Below, piece after piece: positions 20,131 through 20,352 of a stretch of 20,352 bases of DNA. Position numbers and translations under genes: made by a program. The DNA is taken from contig MU277700.1 in NCBI GenBank assembly GCA_022385805.1, forward strand, positions 24,616 through 44,967, read 5' to 3'. How positions within the stretch are numbered: the stretch's first letter is position 1; each line of letters begins with the position of its first letter. The notes below the pieces were generated by a model, which saw nothing but the letters and a program-made list of their open reading frames with translations, had not been told where the DNA came from and did not search any database. This DNA comes from Pilatotrama ljubarskyi (Eukaryota > Basidiomycota > Agaricomycetes > Polyporales > Polyporaceae).

Positions 20131-20352
20131 GATGGCGAGGAGAGAGGAGACGCACTCAACTTACCACAGATTGGGGGCCTTATAAGATCTGGTTTTTAGC
20201 CACCGGTGCGGCGTGGTATAGTACCCCAAATATAGCAAAGAATAAAGGAGGACAAAGGACACGGACTTGCGTACCAGGGCTGCGCAGCCAAGGGCGGAGG
20301 TCCAAGCGAGAAGTCGGTGGCTAAGTTGCAACCCAGTCCAGGAGCGCCCAAC
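20131..20352 (-). promoter_or_regulatory. FunK1 gene upstream region with TATA-like and CCAAT elements
   Basis: Reading the minus strand, a palindromic CTTATAAG (20179-20186) lies about 50 bp upstream of the ATG and could act as a TATA box. A CCAAT pentamer is at 20170-20174, oddly between it and the ATG. A GTAAGT donor-like hexamer on the minus strand at about 20159-20164 raises the possibility of a 5' UTR intron or an upstream first exon, but no matching acceptor precedes the chosen ATG. The window ends before another gene appears. Confidence 0.4.

Noticed and set aside
1..20352. tRNA, rRNA, CRISPR, bacterial-type operons, LTR retrotransposon or terminal inverted repeat transposon
   Set aside because: No B-box-like tRNA core, rRNA segment, regularly spaced repeat, long terminal repeat or transposase/reverse-transcriptase motif was found by eye on either strand.

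Overview
The window looks like nuclear DNA of an agaricomycete (basidiomycete) fungus, probably of a polypore-like lineage. Genes are broken by many introns of about 47-80 bp with GT(A/G)NGN donors and CTNAC-like branch sites. Coding sequence is GC-rich at third positions. One gene encodes a FunK1-type protein kinase, a family typical of Agaricomycetes. All exon models below were built by eye from splice signals and reading-frame continuity; no transcript or homology search was available.

Layout: (i) 1-10441 is about 10.4 kb with no intact gene. It holds short tandem repeats, a pair of diverged direct repeats near the left edge, a strongly clustered palindromic 7-mer pair (TACAGTA/TACTGTA, confined to the first 5.9 kb), and protein-like fragments that look decayed, the best being a leucine-rich fragment at 5849-6864. 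(ii) 10442-10726 (-) is a doubtful small ORF. (iii) 10881-13933 (-) is a 14-exon gene for a mitochondrially targeted, membrane-anchored AAA+/P-loop ATPase. (iv) 13934-14473 is a divergent intergenic promoter with nested inverted repeats. (v) 14474-16718 (+) is a 7-exon gene for a Nab2-type poly(A)-RNA-binding protein: PWI-like N-terminal domain, RGG box and four CCCH fingers. (vi) 16719-17536 is a convergent intergenic spacer. (vii) 17537-20130 (-) is a 4-exon FunK1 kinase gene whose N-terminal half carries a D...ExK...QxxxY pattern of PD-(D/E)XK nucleases. (viii) 20131-20352 is its promoter side, with TATA-like and CCAAT elements.

The three intact genes have no evident shared pathway. The ATPase and Nab2 genes share a 540-bp divergent promoter and could be co-regulated. 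The most interesting items are the apparent nuclease-kinase fusion in the FunK1 gene, the clustered TACAGTA palindrome in the gene-empty flank, the micro-exon structure and NN Walker-B site of the ATPase, and the 57-nt and 51-nt introns that keep the reading frame when retained in NAB2 and in the kinase core.
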